In this document: positions 10,706 to 18,453 of the stretch, in pieces
Numbering within the stretch: the stretch's first letter is position 1
Layout: each line of letters starts with the position of its first letter
Assembly (NCBI RefSeq): GCF_023156535.1
Contig: NZ_JALNMH010000001.1
Span: forward strand, 1-64,000
Length of the DNA stretch: 64,000 bases
Source of the DNA: Pseudomarimonas salicorniae
Lineage (GTDB): Bacteria; Pseudomonadota; Gammaproteobacteria; Xanthomonadales; Xanthomonadaceae
Reading direction: 5' to 3'
Notes under the pieces: model-generated
The model's input: the letters and a program-made list of their open reading frames with translations, nothing else
What the model was told of the DNA's origin: nothing
The model's database searches: none
Position numbers and translations under genes: made by a program

Positions 10706-11947
10706 TCAGCCGCGTTGCGGCGGCCGCTTCGGCGGCCCGCCGCCGGTCAGCCATCCGCCGACTGTGCGCAGCATCTGCGGGTGCTGCAGCAGGGCGATAT
10801 GGCCACAGTCCGGAACCAGAGCCTGCCGCGCCGACTCCACACCCAGATCCCGCGCCGGATGGCGATGCCGGCCAAGCGCGCTGGCCACCGGCACCAGTCC
10901 GTCACTGCGTGGCCGCACGCCCCCTGCATTCTTCGACAGCGTTGCCGCCAGCGCGTGCATGGCCACGGTGGCCGGGAATGCGGCAGGTGGATCGGCCGCC
11001 GCGTCGACCACGCCATGGCGCAGGTCGGTGATCCCCGCGCTGCGCAGGCGCGCCAGCCGTGCGAACGGCGTCACCAGCGGCAGGGAGGCCAGCAGGCGTT
11101 CGACGCCGTGGCCGGCGCGCTCAAGCGGTGCGCCATGGTGCGGCGTGCCCAGGCTGATCAGCGTGAGCGGTTGATCGATCCAGGCAAGCCCTCGCCGCGC
11201 GGCGCTGTGGCAGGCGGCCCGCGCCACCAGCCCCCCCATGCTGTGCCCCACCAGCACCAGTGAATCGGCGGGGATGGGCAGGGCGTCCAGCACGCGCTGC
11301 AGCGAGGTGGCAAGCCGGGCACCGTTCTCCGCAATGTGCAGGCCACTGTTGTAGTGCAGCTGCAGCACCTCGTAGCCCTGTGCAGCGAGCAGGTCTGGCA
11401 GGTCCAACGCCGCCCCTGCCCGGCCCGAGACCGGGGCTTCGTGGTCCCTCCCATGTGCAGGTCGATTCCAATGCACCGGAGCCATGCACAGGCCATGGAT
11501 CAGCAGGGCGATGCGTGGGCCTGCCGTCGCCAGCGCGTCGCCCAGGGCGGCGCTGTCCTCCAGCGGCAGGACCCGCCCCCGACATTGGATGCGCATCGGC
11601 AGGGCCAGCGGATTGCCGCTGCGCTGCAGGTGATCGCCCAGCACGCCGTTCAGCGCGGCGAGCAGCGCCTCCCGCTGGGCGCTCGATGACGCGGTCGTGG
11701 CGCCGGAGAGCGCGCTCGGCAGCGCCCGGTCCAGCACCCAGCCCACTGCGCCGCTGATGCCGCGCACGCCGGCATAGGCGAGCCGGGCGATCGGGTCCGG
11801 CCTGCCCGATGCTCCTAGCGCGCGCAGGGTGGCCACGCGCTGGATGCCACCGTGGACGGCCTCGACCAGGCTGGCCACTTCCTGCACCGCATCGACGCCG
11901 AGTCGCCCGATCCCACGGAGTTCGGCAGCGCTCAATCGGATCGGCAT
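10706..11947 (-). CDS. Alpha/beta hydrolase, lipase/PGAP1-like
   Basis: 413 residues. An N-terminal region of about 120 residues without a clear family is followed by the hydrolase fold: strand plus oxyanion region IALLIHGLCMAPVHWN, nucleophile elbow LVLVGHSMGGLVARAAC (Ser of GHSMGG), acid candidate in RSDGLVPVASALG, and final His in PDCGHIALLQHPQ. No signal peptide is evident, so a cytosolic esterase, lipase or amidase is likely. The 3' end lies only 4 nt from the convergent yebC stop. The substrate cannot be told from sequence. Confidence 0.85.
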   Translation of the reverse strand: MPIRLSAAELRGIGRLGVDAVQEVASLVEAVHGGIQRVATLRALGASGRPDPIARLAYAGVRGISGAVGWVLDRALPSALSGATTASSSAQREALLAALNGVLGDHLQRSGNPLALPMRIQCRGRVLPLEDSAALGDALATAGPRIALLIHGLCMAPVHWNRPAHGRDHEAPVSGRAGAALDLPDLLAAQGYEVLQLHYNSGLHIAENGARLATSLQRVLDALPIPADSLVLVGHSMGGLVARAACHSAARRGLAWIDQPLTLISLGTPHHGAPLERAGHGVERLLASLPLVTPFARLARLRSAGITDLRHGVVDAAADPPAAFPATVAMHALAATLSKNAGGVRPRSDGLVPVASALGRHRHPARDLGVESARQALVPDCGHIALLQHPQMLRTVGGWLTGGGPPKRPPQRG

Positions 11948-12132
11948 TCGGCGTGGACCTTTCTGGGTAGCGGCGCGGGGCCTGAGAGCAGGACAGGCCT
12001 ACGATCCCACAGGGTACGCCCTCGAGGGCGCGCTGCGGCGACCCGCACATCGCTGCGGCCTGGGTTGACGGCCGGCGCGAGCCATGGACCGGGCGTACAC
12101 TACATGCACTTTCGTCGAGAAGGGGATGCACC

Positions 12133-12591
12133 ATGAGCACTACGACCGAGCCCACGGCCGCCAGCGATCTCGCCGGCGTCGGCAAGCGCATCGGCGGAGG
12201 ACTGATCGACCTGTTCGTGTCCTTCGTGCTTATCATGATCCTTGGCGCGGCATCCGGCTTCGGCGCCGGCACCAGCACTGGCGAGGCCACCGTCGGCTAT
12301 ACGGTAAACGTCGACGGCATGCCTTTTCTCTACATGTCACTGATCGTGTTCGGACTGTTCACGCTGTTGGAGTGGAAGCTCGGCAAGACGCCGGGGAAGA
12401 TGCTGCTGAAGATGCGCGTCGTTCTCGCCGACCGGCAGACGGCGACCTTCGGCGCTGCCCTGATACGCAACCTGTTCCGCGTCGTCGACGGCCTCGGCCT
12501 CTACCTGGTCGGCCTGATCATCATCGCCACCGACAGCGAGAACCGCCGGCTCGGCGACATGTTCGGCGGCACGCGGGTGGTCAACGACTAG
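12133..12591 (+). CDS. RDD family membrane protein
   Basis: 152 residues with the RDD signature: an opening Arg segment (VGKRIGGGLIDLFVSFVLIM), a second helix (FLYMSLIVFGLFTLLEW) followed by the conserved GKTPGKMLLKMRVV, and a third helix (GLGLYLVGLIIIATDSENRRLGD), then MFGGTRVV. The ATG has GGGG 7 nt upstream. RDD proteins are small three-helix membrane proteins; some have been linked to ion exchange, most are uncharacterised. The stop codon directly abuts the inverted-repeat element at 12593. Confidence 0.9.
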   Translation: MSTTTEPTAASDLAGVGKRIGGGLIDLFVSFVLIMILGAASGFGAGTSTGEATVGYTVNVDGMPFLYMSLIVFGLFTLLEWKLGKTPGKMLLKMRVVLADRQTATFGAALIRNLFRVVDGLGLYLVGLIIIATDSENRRLGDMFGGTRVVND

Positions 12592-12592
12592 T

Positions 12593-12748
12593 GTCCTGTC
12601 CCGGAAGTACGTTGCTGAAATCGCGACGCGGATGCGTCGGCGAGGCAAGGCGCGAGGAGGAGGCATAGCAGCGCTATGGCGAGGACGAGCAACGCAGCAT
12701 CGGCGGCGCAGACCGAGCGAGTTTGGTGATGTATTTCCGGGACAGGAC
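12593..12748. mobile_element. MITE-like element with 18-bp terminal inverted repeats, copy 1
   Basis: 156 bp bounded by GTCCTGTCCCGGAAGTAC (12593-12610) and its inverted match GTATTTCCGGGACAGGAC (12731-12748), one mismatch. The interior (GGATGCGTCG, GCGAGG.GG.GGCATAGCAGCGCTATGGCGA, CAACGCAGCATCGG) recurs in the copy at 27000-27208. No transposase is encoded and no convincing target duplication is seen. A nonautonomous element or large REP-like unit is the best description. Confidence 0.7.
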
Positions 12749-12769
12749 CCTGGCAGAGTCGCGAAGCCG

Positions 12770-12794
12770 GAAGCCCCACGCGAGGCTGGGCTTC
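12770..12794 (-). terminator. Hairpin resembling the groEL terminator
   Basis: Arms GAAGCCC and GGGCTTC with a short GC-rich loop. Positions 12771-12793 match the core of the groEL terminator (27466-27488) at 19 of 23 bases. It sits 50 nt past the stop of the groEL-tail remnant, as in the intact locus, and may now end the S41 transcript. Confidence 0.6.
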
Positions 12795-12843
12795 TGCGAG
12801 TCGCCGCGTACAACGCTCCGGACTGACCGGAGTGGATCCGCCA

Positions 12844-12957
12844 TCAGAAATCCCTGCAGCCCAAGCTGCAACCGTCGTGGTCGTGGTCGTGGCCGCCGGG
12901 CGCCTCCTTCCAAGGCAGCTCGGCCACCATCGATCCGGTGGTGATCGTCATGCCGGC
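12844..12957 (-). pseudogene. Decayed GroEL C-terminal tail
   Basis: The minus strand reads AGMTITTGSMVAELPWKEAP, then GGHDHDHDGCSLGCRDF and a stop. The intact GroEL here ends [32 protein letters not shown]..., MDF. The first 25 positions agree at 19, and the DNA from about 12884 to 12957 is nearly 87% identical to the groEL 3' end. The frame is open, ends in DF-stop, and is followed by a groEL-like hairpin. No homology continues upstream; the S41 stop codon (12973-12975) lies 15 nt before it and happens to be in the same frame. It is a 3' fragment of a groEL copy, not a gene. Confidence 0.8.
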
Positions 12958-12972
12958 GTTGTCGTGCCGTCC

Positions 12973-14034
12973 TCAGGACGCTGCAGAGACCTGGCGCCGG
13001 ATCAGCTCCAGTGCGGTATCCAGCGCCTCGGGGCCGGGGCTCTCGACATCCGGCTGCACGCCCTTGCCCTCCCAGCCCGGGCCGCTGAGGTTCCTCCACT
13101 CCGAGATCAACAAGGCGAAGCCGAGACCCAGGTCATGCAGCATCGCGCCATTGCCGGCACCCCGGGTGGTCTCTCCGACCAGGGTGGCGCGGCCCAGGCG
13201 ACGGGCGGAGTAGGCCGCCATCTCGGCCGCCGAGGCGCTTTTCTGGTCGATCAGGATGTAGAGCGGCACCTGCGACAGACCGGGCAGCGAGCGGTTCGGG
13301 TCGGTGATCAGCACGTCACGCAGGTTCTCGGCCCGATTCTCGGCGACATGCAGCTCGACCACCGGTGACGGCGGAAAGAAGGCACTCAGCAGGGCGGCGA
13401 CGGCATCCGGTGCGCCGCCGATATTGCCGCGCAGATCCAGGATCACGCCCTTGGCCGTACCCAAGGCGGCCAAGGCCTGCTGCAGGCTGGCGGCGGACAG
13501 ATCGGCGGGCACGAATCGGCTCAATGCCAGATAGCCGATCTCCCCTTCGAGCACGCGTGACCCGGTGATGCCGTAGTTGCTGGCGGCGAGCTCTTCCACG
13601 CTGCGCGGGTCGATGCGGCCGCTGCGGATCACCTGGCGCGTCGCACCCGCATCGTCGTCCCGTTGCACCCGGGCCTCGCCCTGCATACCCGGCGCGAACT
13701 GGTGGTCGGGCTGGTAACGCATCCGCAGATGCAGATCCGGCACGGTGGCGCGCAGCAGGGCGGTAATCTGATCGGCGAAGACGTCCGGATCCGCAACGTC
13801 CCGGAGTTCCCCGGCGCGCCCAGCGGCGCGCAGCCGCTCTGCCAGGCGCCGACCGAGTTCGGCATCGAGGTAGCGCTGTTCGAGCACGACGGCGGCGCGC
13901 TCGATAACGTCGGCGCGCCGAGTGGTCGCATCTTCGGCGGCGGCGAGGGGCAATACGATGAAGGAGAGGAGGAGAGCAAGGCCACGCAGGGAGCGGGGGG
14001 ATCGCATGGAAGGGAACCGGTCAGACGGCGACAT
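12973..14034 (-). CDS. S41 family peptidase (IRBP/CtpA-like), exported
   Basis: 353 residues from the ATG at 14034, which has GAGGA 5 nt upstream; an ATG at 14007 is an alternative. A signal segment (LRGLALLLSFIVLPLAAA) precedes an IRBP-type helical N-domain (about 35-110: VIERAAVVLEQRYLDAELG) and the S41 core: GEIGYLALSRF, GVILDLRGNIGGAPDAV, and the catalytic Ser region IDQKSASAAEMAAYS followed by LVGETTRGAGNG. No PDZ domain is seen. Periplasmic proteolysis is likely; the substrate is unknown. The TGA stop is followed at once by the GroEL-tail remnant. Confidence 0.88.
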   Translation of the reverse strand: MSPSDRFPSMRSPRSLRGLALLLSFIVLPLAAAEDATTRRADVIERAAVVLEQRYLDAELGRRLAERLRAAGRAGELRDVADPDVFADQITALLRATVPDLHLRMRYQPDHQFAPGMQGEARVQRDDDAGATRQVIRSGRIDPRSVEELAASNYGITGSRVLEGEIGYLALSRFVPADLSAASLQQALAALGTAKGVILDLRGNIGGAPDAVAALLSAFFPPSPVVELHVAENRAENLRDVLITDPNRSLPGLSQVPLYILIDQKSASAAEMAAYSARRLGRATLVGETTRGAGNGAMLHDLGLGFALLISEWRNLSGPGWEGKGVQPDVESPGPEALDTALELIRRQVSAAS

Positions 14035-14280
14035 TGCCGTCCTCGCCCTCAGCAGAAGGCATGCCAGTTCGGATGACGTGACTGTTAAGTCGTCCCGGCG
14101 AGCAAGGCGTTCCACTCGGCGCAGCAGCGGCGACCGGCTCTCGGATGACGCTCCCCAATTGAGCATCGCGATCCCGATTTGGGCACTGCGGTCAGGCGAT
14201 ACGGGCCCGCCCGCACAGCGACCGGAGGGCAGTGTGCGCCGGTAAAGCGGGCGGACGCCACGACCCACCCCGATAGCACT

Positions 14281-14575
14281 CCCCTTACGCCATTCGGCGC
14301 AAGGGAAGGCTGGGAGGCGGTTTGCCCCGGGCCCGGGCGGCGGCCGCGCTGCGTGGTCTCGCGACCTCGGCGATCAGCGGGGCGGGGCGTGCGGTGCGTC
14401 AAGACGCACCCTATATGCGCCGTTCGGCGCAGGGAGAGGCTGGGAGGGGATTGCTGCGGCGATCGATGCGGCGCAGTCGATTCGGGATTCTTGCGCCTTC
14501 GTCGATCAGTCGTCCCGGTCCCCGCCCCGTCGATTCGCCGGGGTGGCGTGCGGTGCGTCAAGACGCACCCTATGT
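14281..14575. repeat. Cluster of short dispersed palindromes between S41 and DUF418 genes
   Basis: Within the gap 14035-14638 there are two copies of a hairpin unit (14281-14320 and 14411-14450: CGCC.TTCGGCGCA.GG.A, then GGCTGGGAGG) and two copies of GGTGCGTC-AA-GACGCACC followed by CTAT (14393-14414 and 14552-14573). The first unit recurs inverted at 46568-46612, the second at 4541 and, decayed, at 26722. No gene is seen in this gap. Confidence 0.7.
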
Positions 14576-14638
14576 CCTCTTGCCCGACCCCGTCCTGCAT
14601 GCGAACGTCCGCGCGAACCGTTGCTTCTGGGGAGACGC

Positions 14639-15868
14639 ATGGCGCATGAATCCAGTCCCGCACCGCTGACCAGCGCGGAGCGCATCGACAGCCTTGACCT
14701 GCTGCGCGGGTTTGCCTTGCTCGGCATCCTGCTGATGAACATCCAGGTCTTCGCCATGCCCGGCCCGGCCTATACCAACCCGAGCAATTACGGCGACCTC
14801 GGCGGGGTCAATCTCTGGGTCTGGGTGCTCACTCACATCCTTGCCGACCAGAAGTTCATGTCGCTGTTCTCCATGCTGTTCGGCGCCGGGGTCTGCGTGT
14901 TCACCGAGCGGGCGATGGAGAAAACGGGGCACGCCGCCGCCCTGCACTACCGCCGCACCTTCTGGCTGCTGGTGTTCGGCCTGATCCATGCGCACCTGAT
15001 CTGGTACGGCGACATCCTCTACAGCTACGCGCTGTGCGGCTTGCTGCTCTACCTGTTCCGCCGGCTCTCGCCGCGGGCGCTGCTGATCTGGAGCGCGGTC
15101 TTCCTGCTGGTCCCGGCGGTCTACAGCGGATTCATCCAATGGGCCATGCCCTACATCCCCGCCGAGGCCAAGGCGGGGATGATGCAGAGCTGGGCTCCCC
15201 CGGCCGAGAAGATCCAAGCCGAGGTCAGCGGCTATCAGGGCAGCTGGATCGAACAGCAGTCGCAGCGTCATCAGTCGGCACTGATGCTGGAAACCGTGGT
15301 GTTCGCGATCCATTTCTTCTGGCGCGCCATGGGCATGATGCTGCTCGGCATGGCCCTCTACAAACTCGGTGTATTGAGCGGCAGGCGCCCGCCGGCGTTC
15401 TACACGCGCATGCTGCTGATCGGCGCGATCCTCGGCATCAGCCTGTCGGCCTGGGGCGTGCACTGGAACTTCAGCCACGGCTGGAGCCTGGAAGCCTCGA
15501 TGTTCGGTGGCTCGCTGTTCAACTATTTCGGCAGCATCGCGCTGGCGCTGGCCTATGTCGGGCTGGTGATCCGCCTGTACCAGGCGCAGGCCGCGGTCGG
15601 CCTGCAGCAGCGCCTGCGCGCGGTGGGCCGCATGGCGTTCAGCAACTACATCGCCCAGTCCCTGCTCTGCACCTTCGTCTTCTACGGCTTCGGCCTTGGC
15701 CTGTTCGGCCAGGTCGAGCGCTGGCAGCAGCTGCTCGTGGTGCTGGCGGTGTGGACGCTGCAGCTGATCTGGTCCCCGATCTGGATGCGCCACTTCCTCT
15801 TCGGACCGCTGGAGTGGCTGTGGCGCGCGTTGAGCTACATGCAGCGACCGCGGATGCGGCGGGTCTGA
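14639..15868 (+). CDS. DUF418 domain membrane protein
   Basis: 409 residues, start ATG at 14639 with GGGGAGA 4-5 nt upstream. It opens with the family signature RIDSLDLLRGFALLGILLMN and continues with about ten membrane helices, including FMSLFSMLFGAGVCVFTERA, RRTFWLLVFGLIHAHLIWYG-DIL, and the C-terminal DUF418 block (GRMAFSNYIAQSLLCTFVFY, then FGPLEWLWRAL). These proteins (YeiB-like) are related to membrane acyltransferases; their function is not established. It stands alone between repeat-rich gaps. Confidence 0.9.
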   Translation: MAHESSPAPLTSAERIDSLDLLRGFALLGILLMNIQVFAMPGPAYTNPSNYGDLGGVNLWVWVLTHILADQKFMSLFSMLFGAGVCVFTERAMEKTGHAAALHYRRTFWLLVFGLIHAHLIWYGDILYSYALCGLLLYLFRRLSPRALLIWSAVFLLVPAVYSGFIQWAMPYIPAEAKAGMMQSWAPPAEKIQAEVSGYQGSWIEQQSQRHQSALMLETVVFAIHFFWRAMGMMLLGMALYKLGVLSGRRPPAFYTRMLLIGAILGISLSAWGVHWNFSHGWSLEASMFGGSLFNYFGSIALALAYVGLVIRLYQAQAAVGLQQRLRAVGRMAFSNYIAQSLLCTFVFYGFGLGLFGQVERWQQLLVVLAVWTLQLIWSPIWMRHFLFGPLEWLWRALSYMQRPRMRRV

Positions 15869-16074
15869 CCCGACTGGACTGATCACGCGCCAATGGTTTT
15901 CGCCCTCTGCCGCGTGTCGGCCATAAGCGAGACATGCGAGGCGATCGGCGCCCGCGGGCAGCGCAAGGCGCGGTGAGTCGGGGAGCCGGGATGGCCGCGA
16001 CCTCGGTGGGTCTGGGAGAATCCGGGCAGCTACCTGAAGAACGCCTCCGGCGCCGTCGGGGCAGACTGCGGCCT

Positions 16075-16820
16075 ATGAACGATCCAACTCAGCCCACGCA
16101 TCGGGACTCGGATGACTTCCGCGTGGGCGGGCGCGAGATGACCCGGATCGAAACATTCACCGATGCCGCCTTCGCGTTCGCGCTGACGCTGTTGGTCATC
16201 TCGCTCGATCCGCCGACCACCATGCAGTCGCTGAGTGACACGCTTGTTCACGTGCCGGGCTTCCTGCTCGGGGCCACCCTGCTGATGGTGTTCTGGAACG
16301 CGCATCGCCGCTGGAGCCGGCGCTTCGGGCTGGACGATAGCGCGACCACCCTGCTCAGCTGTCTGCTGGTGTTCACTGTCCTGCTCTTTGTCTATCCGCT
16401 CCGCTACATGACCAGTGCGCTTTCGGGCTTCATCGCCAGCCTCACCGGGCTGCCGGTGGGCCCCGACATCCATTCCCTCGGCCTCGCCGGGCAGGAGGAC
16501 GTCAACCGGATGTTCGTCATCTATGGCGTGGGGTTCATGGCCATGTCGGTGAGCATCGTGCTGCTGAACGTGCACGCTGGCGGCGCCGTGAGAGCCTGGG
16601 CCTGAGCCACGCCGAACGGATCGAGACCAGGGTGGAGATCGGCACCTGGTGCATTCTCTTCGCGGCGGGCCTGCTGTCGACGGCGGTCGCCGCTGCGCTG
16701 CCGCACATCCAGCCCGTTGCCGGCTGGGTCTACGCGCCGCTTGGCATCGTGATTCCGTTCTTCGCCTGGCTTACGCGTCGGGCGTGCAAGAAAGCCTTGC
16801 CCCCTCCAGACGCCGCCTGA
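16075..16820 (+). pseudogene. TMEM175-type (DUF1211) channel gene with one-base frameshift
   Basis: The first part (from ATG 16075) carries the TMEM175 opening motif RIETFTDAAFAFALTLLVI and four or five helices up to FVIYGVGFMAMSVSIVLLNVHA. The frame then ends early at TGA 16603-16605. Shifting frame near 16577 restores the family sequence (WRRRESLGLSHAERIETRVE), a last pair of helices (GTWCILFAAGLLSTAVAAAL; GWVYAPLGIVIPFFAWL) and a natural end at 16820. A single lost base, for example C in CACGC(C)TGG, explains it. It is either a recent pseudogene or a sequencing error. Bacterial TMEM175 proteins are K+ channels. Confidence 0.8.
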
Positions 16821-16860
16821 GCACTGGCAGCCGCCGAAGGCGGATCCCGCGCGGGTTTGC

Positions 16861-18123
16861 TCAGGGCCGCGCGAGGTCGCGCATCGCGCGATCCTGCTGC
16901 ATGTCGGTGCGGCGCATCGAGCCGTCTCCGAGCAGGATGGCGAACAGCTTGCCGATCCTGCGCCAGAGGCTTTCCTCGACGTAGGGCACTCCGTGGCGTT
17001 CGCAGATCCTGCGCACTTCGGGCGCCGCCTCGCGGTACTTCAGCGCCGGCAGGTCGGGCCAGAGATGGTGCTCGATCTGGTAGTTGAGGTGGCACATGAG
17101 GAAATCCGAGACCGGGCCACGACTTGTGTAGTTGACCGATCCGCTGACCTGCTGCAGGTAGAACTCGGCGCGCCCGCGGGTGCCGCCATCGAAGCGGTGC
17201 AGGTCGTCCCCGGTGTGGTTGGGCGCGATGATCAGGAATGACCACAGGTTGGCCATGGCCTCGGCCATCAGCGAGGTCAGCAGCACCGAGAGCCAGGCCC
17301 AGGTGCCCAGCGGCAGGAACAGAGCGGGAACGAGGCCGAAGCGAAACAGCGTGTAGGGAAGAAGGCAGCCAAGATAGTAGGCAAGCCCGTCGCGGCTGCC
17401 GGGCCAGAGCAGACGCTCGCCGGGCACCACGATGCGCCAGGCCTCGCCCGGGGTTGCCAGCCGCGGCGCGCGGTCCCCGCGCCCTGCCGCGCGCAGGCGC
17501 TGGCTGCGACGCAGGGTCCAAAGGGTGTTGGGCGCGTAGTAGAGCGCCTTCCAGCTGAGCATGAAGACGCCGAGCATCAGCCACTTCAGCGGACGCGGCA
17601 CGCGCTGTGCGCGGATCAGCCAGGCATTGCGCTCGACCAGGTCGGGATCCTCGCGCTGCCCGGTGTGGTAGTGGTGCAGCTGGTTGTGCTCGTGGCACCA
17701 GGCCTCGGGAATGATCCAGTCCGGCCAGTCGAGGAAGCGCCGCCAGCCCCGGGCGAACACGCCGCTGCGCCAGCGCGGCGGGCAGCCGGGAACGGCGTCG
17801 TAGCCGCGATGAAGGACATGGTGTGCCACGTTGCCCCAGCGCGCGGTGATGCCCTGGGCGATCAACAAGGCCGCCAGCGGATTGGGAAACAGCCAGGCGC
17901 TGGCGTAGCCGAGCAGCGTGCACAGCCTGCCCCAGCGCGCCATGCGGGCGAGATGGACCAGGTCCTCCACGCCCAGTTCCGCCTTCAGGCGGGCGTGCAG
18001 CGCATCCAGCTCGGCACCGAAGGATCTGAGGTCGACGGCGGCCAGTGAAGAATGCAGCGCGGGCGGTTCCTCGCGCCAGGGCTGACGCGAGGCGGGAGCA
18101 GGAGCGGGGGCGGTCATGCGCAT
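16861..18123 (-). CDS. Fatty acid desaturase family protein
   Basis: 420 residues from the ATG at 18123; the frame stays open upstream to an ATG at 18198 and beyond, and no start has a good ribosome-binding site. The three histidine boxes of membrane di-iron desaturases are present: HHVLH with HRGYD (about residue 100), HEHNQLHHYH (about 150), and QIEHHLWPDLP (about 345). Hydrophobic helices lie between the boxes. The enzyme should introduce a double bond or hydroxyl into a lipid acyl chain in the inner membrane. The order and spacing fit the front-end desaturase-like branch. It is convergent with the broken TMEM175 gene. Confidence 0.88.
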   Translation of the reverse strand: MRMTAPAPAPASRQPWREEPPALHSSLAAVDLRSFGAELDALHARLKAELGVEDLVHLARMARWGRLCTLLGYASAWLFPNPLAALLIAQGITARWGNVAHHVLHRGYDAVPGCPPRWRSGVFARGWRRFLDWPDWIIPEAWCHEHNQLHHYHTGQREDPDLVERNAWLIRAQRVPRPLKWLMLGVFMLSWKALYYAPNTLWTLRRSQRLRAAGRGDRAPRLATPGEAWRIVVPGERLLWPGSRDGLAYYLGCLLPYTLFRFGLVPALFLPLGTWAWLSVLLTSLMAEAMANLWSFLIIAPNHTGDDLHRFDGGTRGRAEFYLQQVSGSVNYTSRGPVSDFLMCHLNYQIEHHLWPDLPALKYREAAPEVRRICERHGVPYVEESLWRRIGKLFAILLGDGSMRRTDMQQDRAMRDLARP

Positions 18124-18453
18124 ACGATAGGCAATCCGCAGGGTGATGGCGATGGCGTGGTTCAGCGCACCGTTGAGGCCCGCGGCAATCTTCTTCATGG
18201 CCGTGGCAAGCATCAGGACGAGGCATCCCGGCCGGGCACCGTCCGAGCCAGCCTCGCCGTCCCCGCGGAGGCCGGGATCCACTGTTCTCGCATGCCTGCT
18301 CAGGAAGGCGCTGGATGACCGCCGTTGCAGGAATGAGGCTGCGCCCACCACCTGTTCAGAGCGTTCCCGGAAGGCGACGATTCCGTCGCGCTTGGCCGGG
18401 CCGACGCGGCGGGCAGCAGCAGGCAGCCGTGGTGGCGCTGCTCGCGGCCGTAC
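18124..18453. other. 330-bp gap with no supported gene
   Basis: Lies between the desaturase start and the stop of the permease-peptidase gene, both on the minus strand. The part up to about 18198 may belong to a longer desaturase N-terminus. No promoter, strong hairpin or coding signal is clear. Confidence 0.5.

Noticed and set aside
12593..12748. Short conserved peptide (CPGSTLL...EARRE) encoded at the start of both inverted-repeat elements
   Set aside because: The similarity follows from DNA conservation of the element; there is no start codon with a ribosome-binding site.
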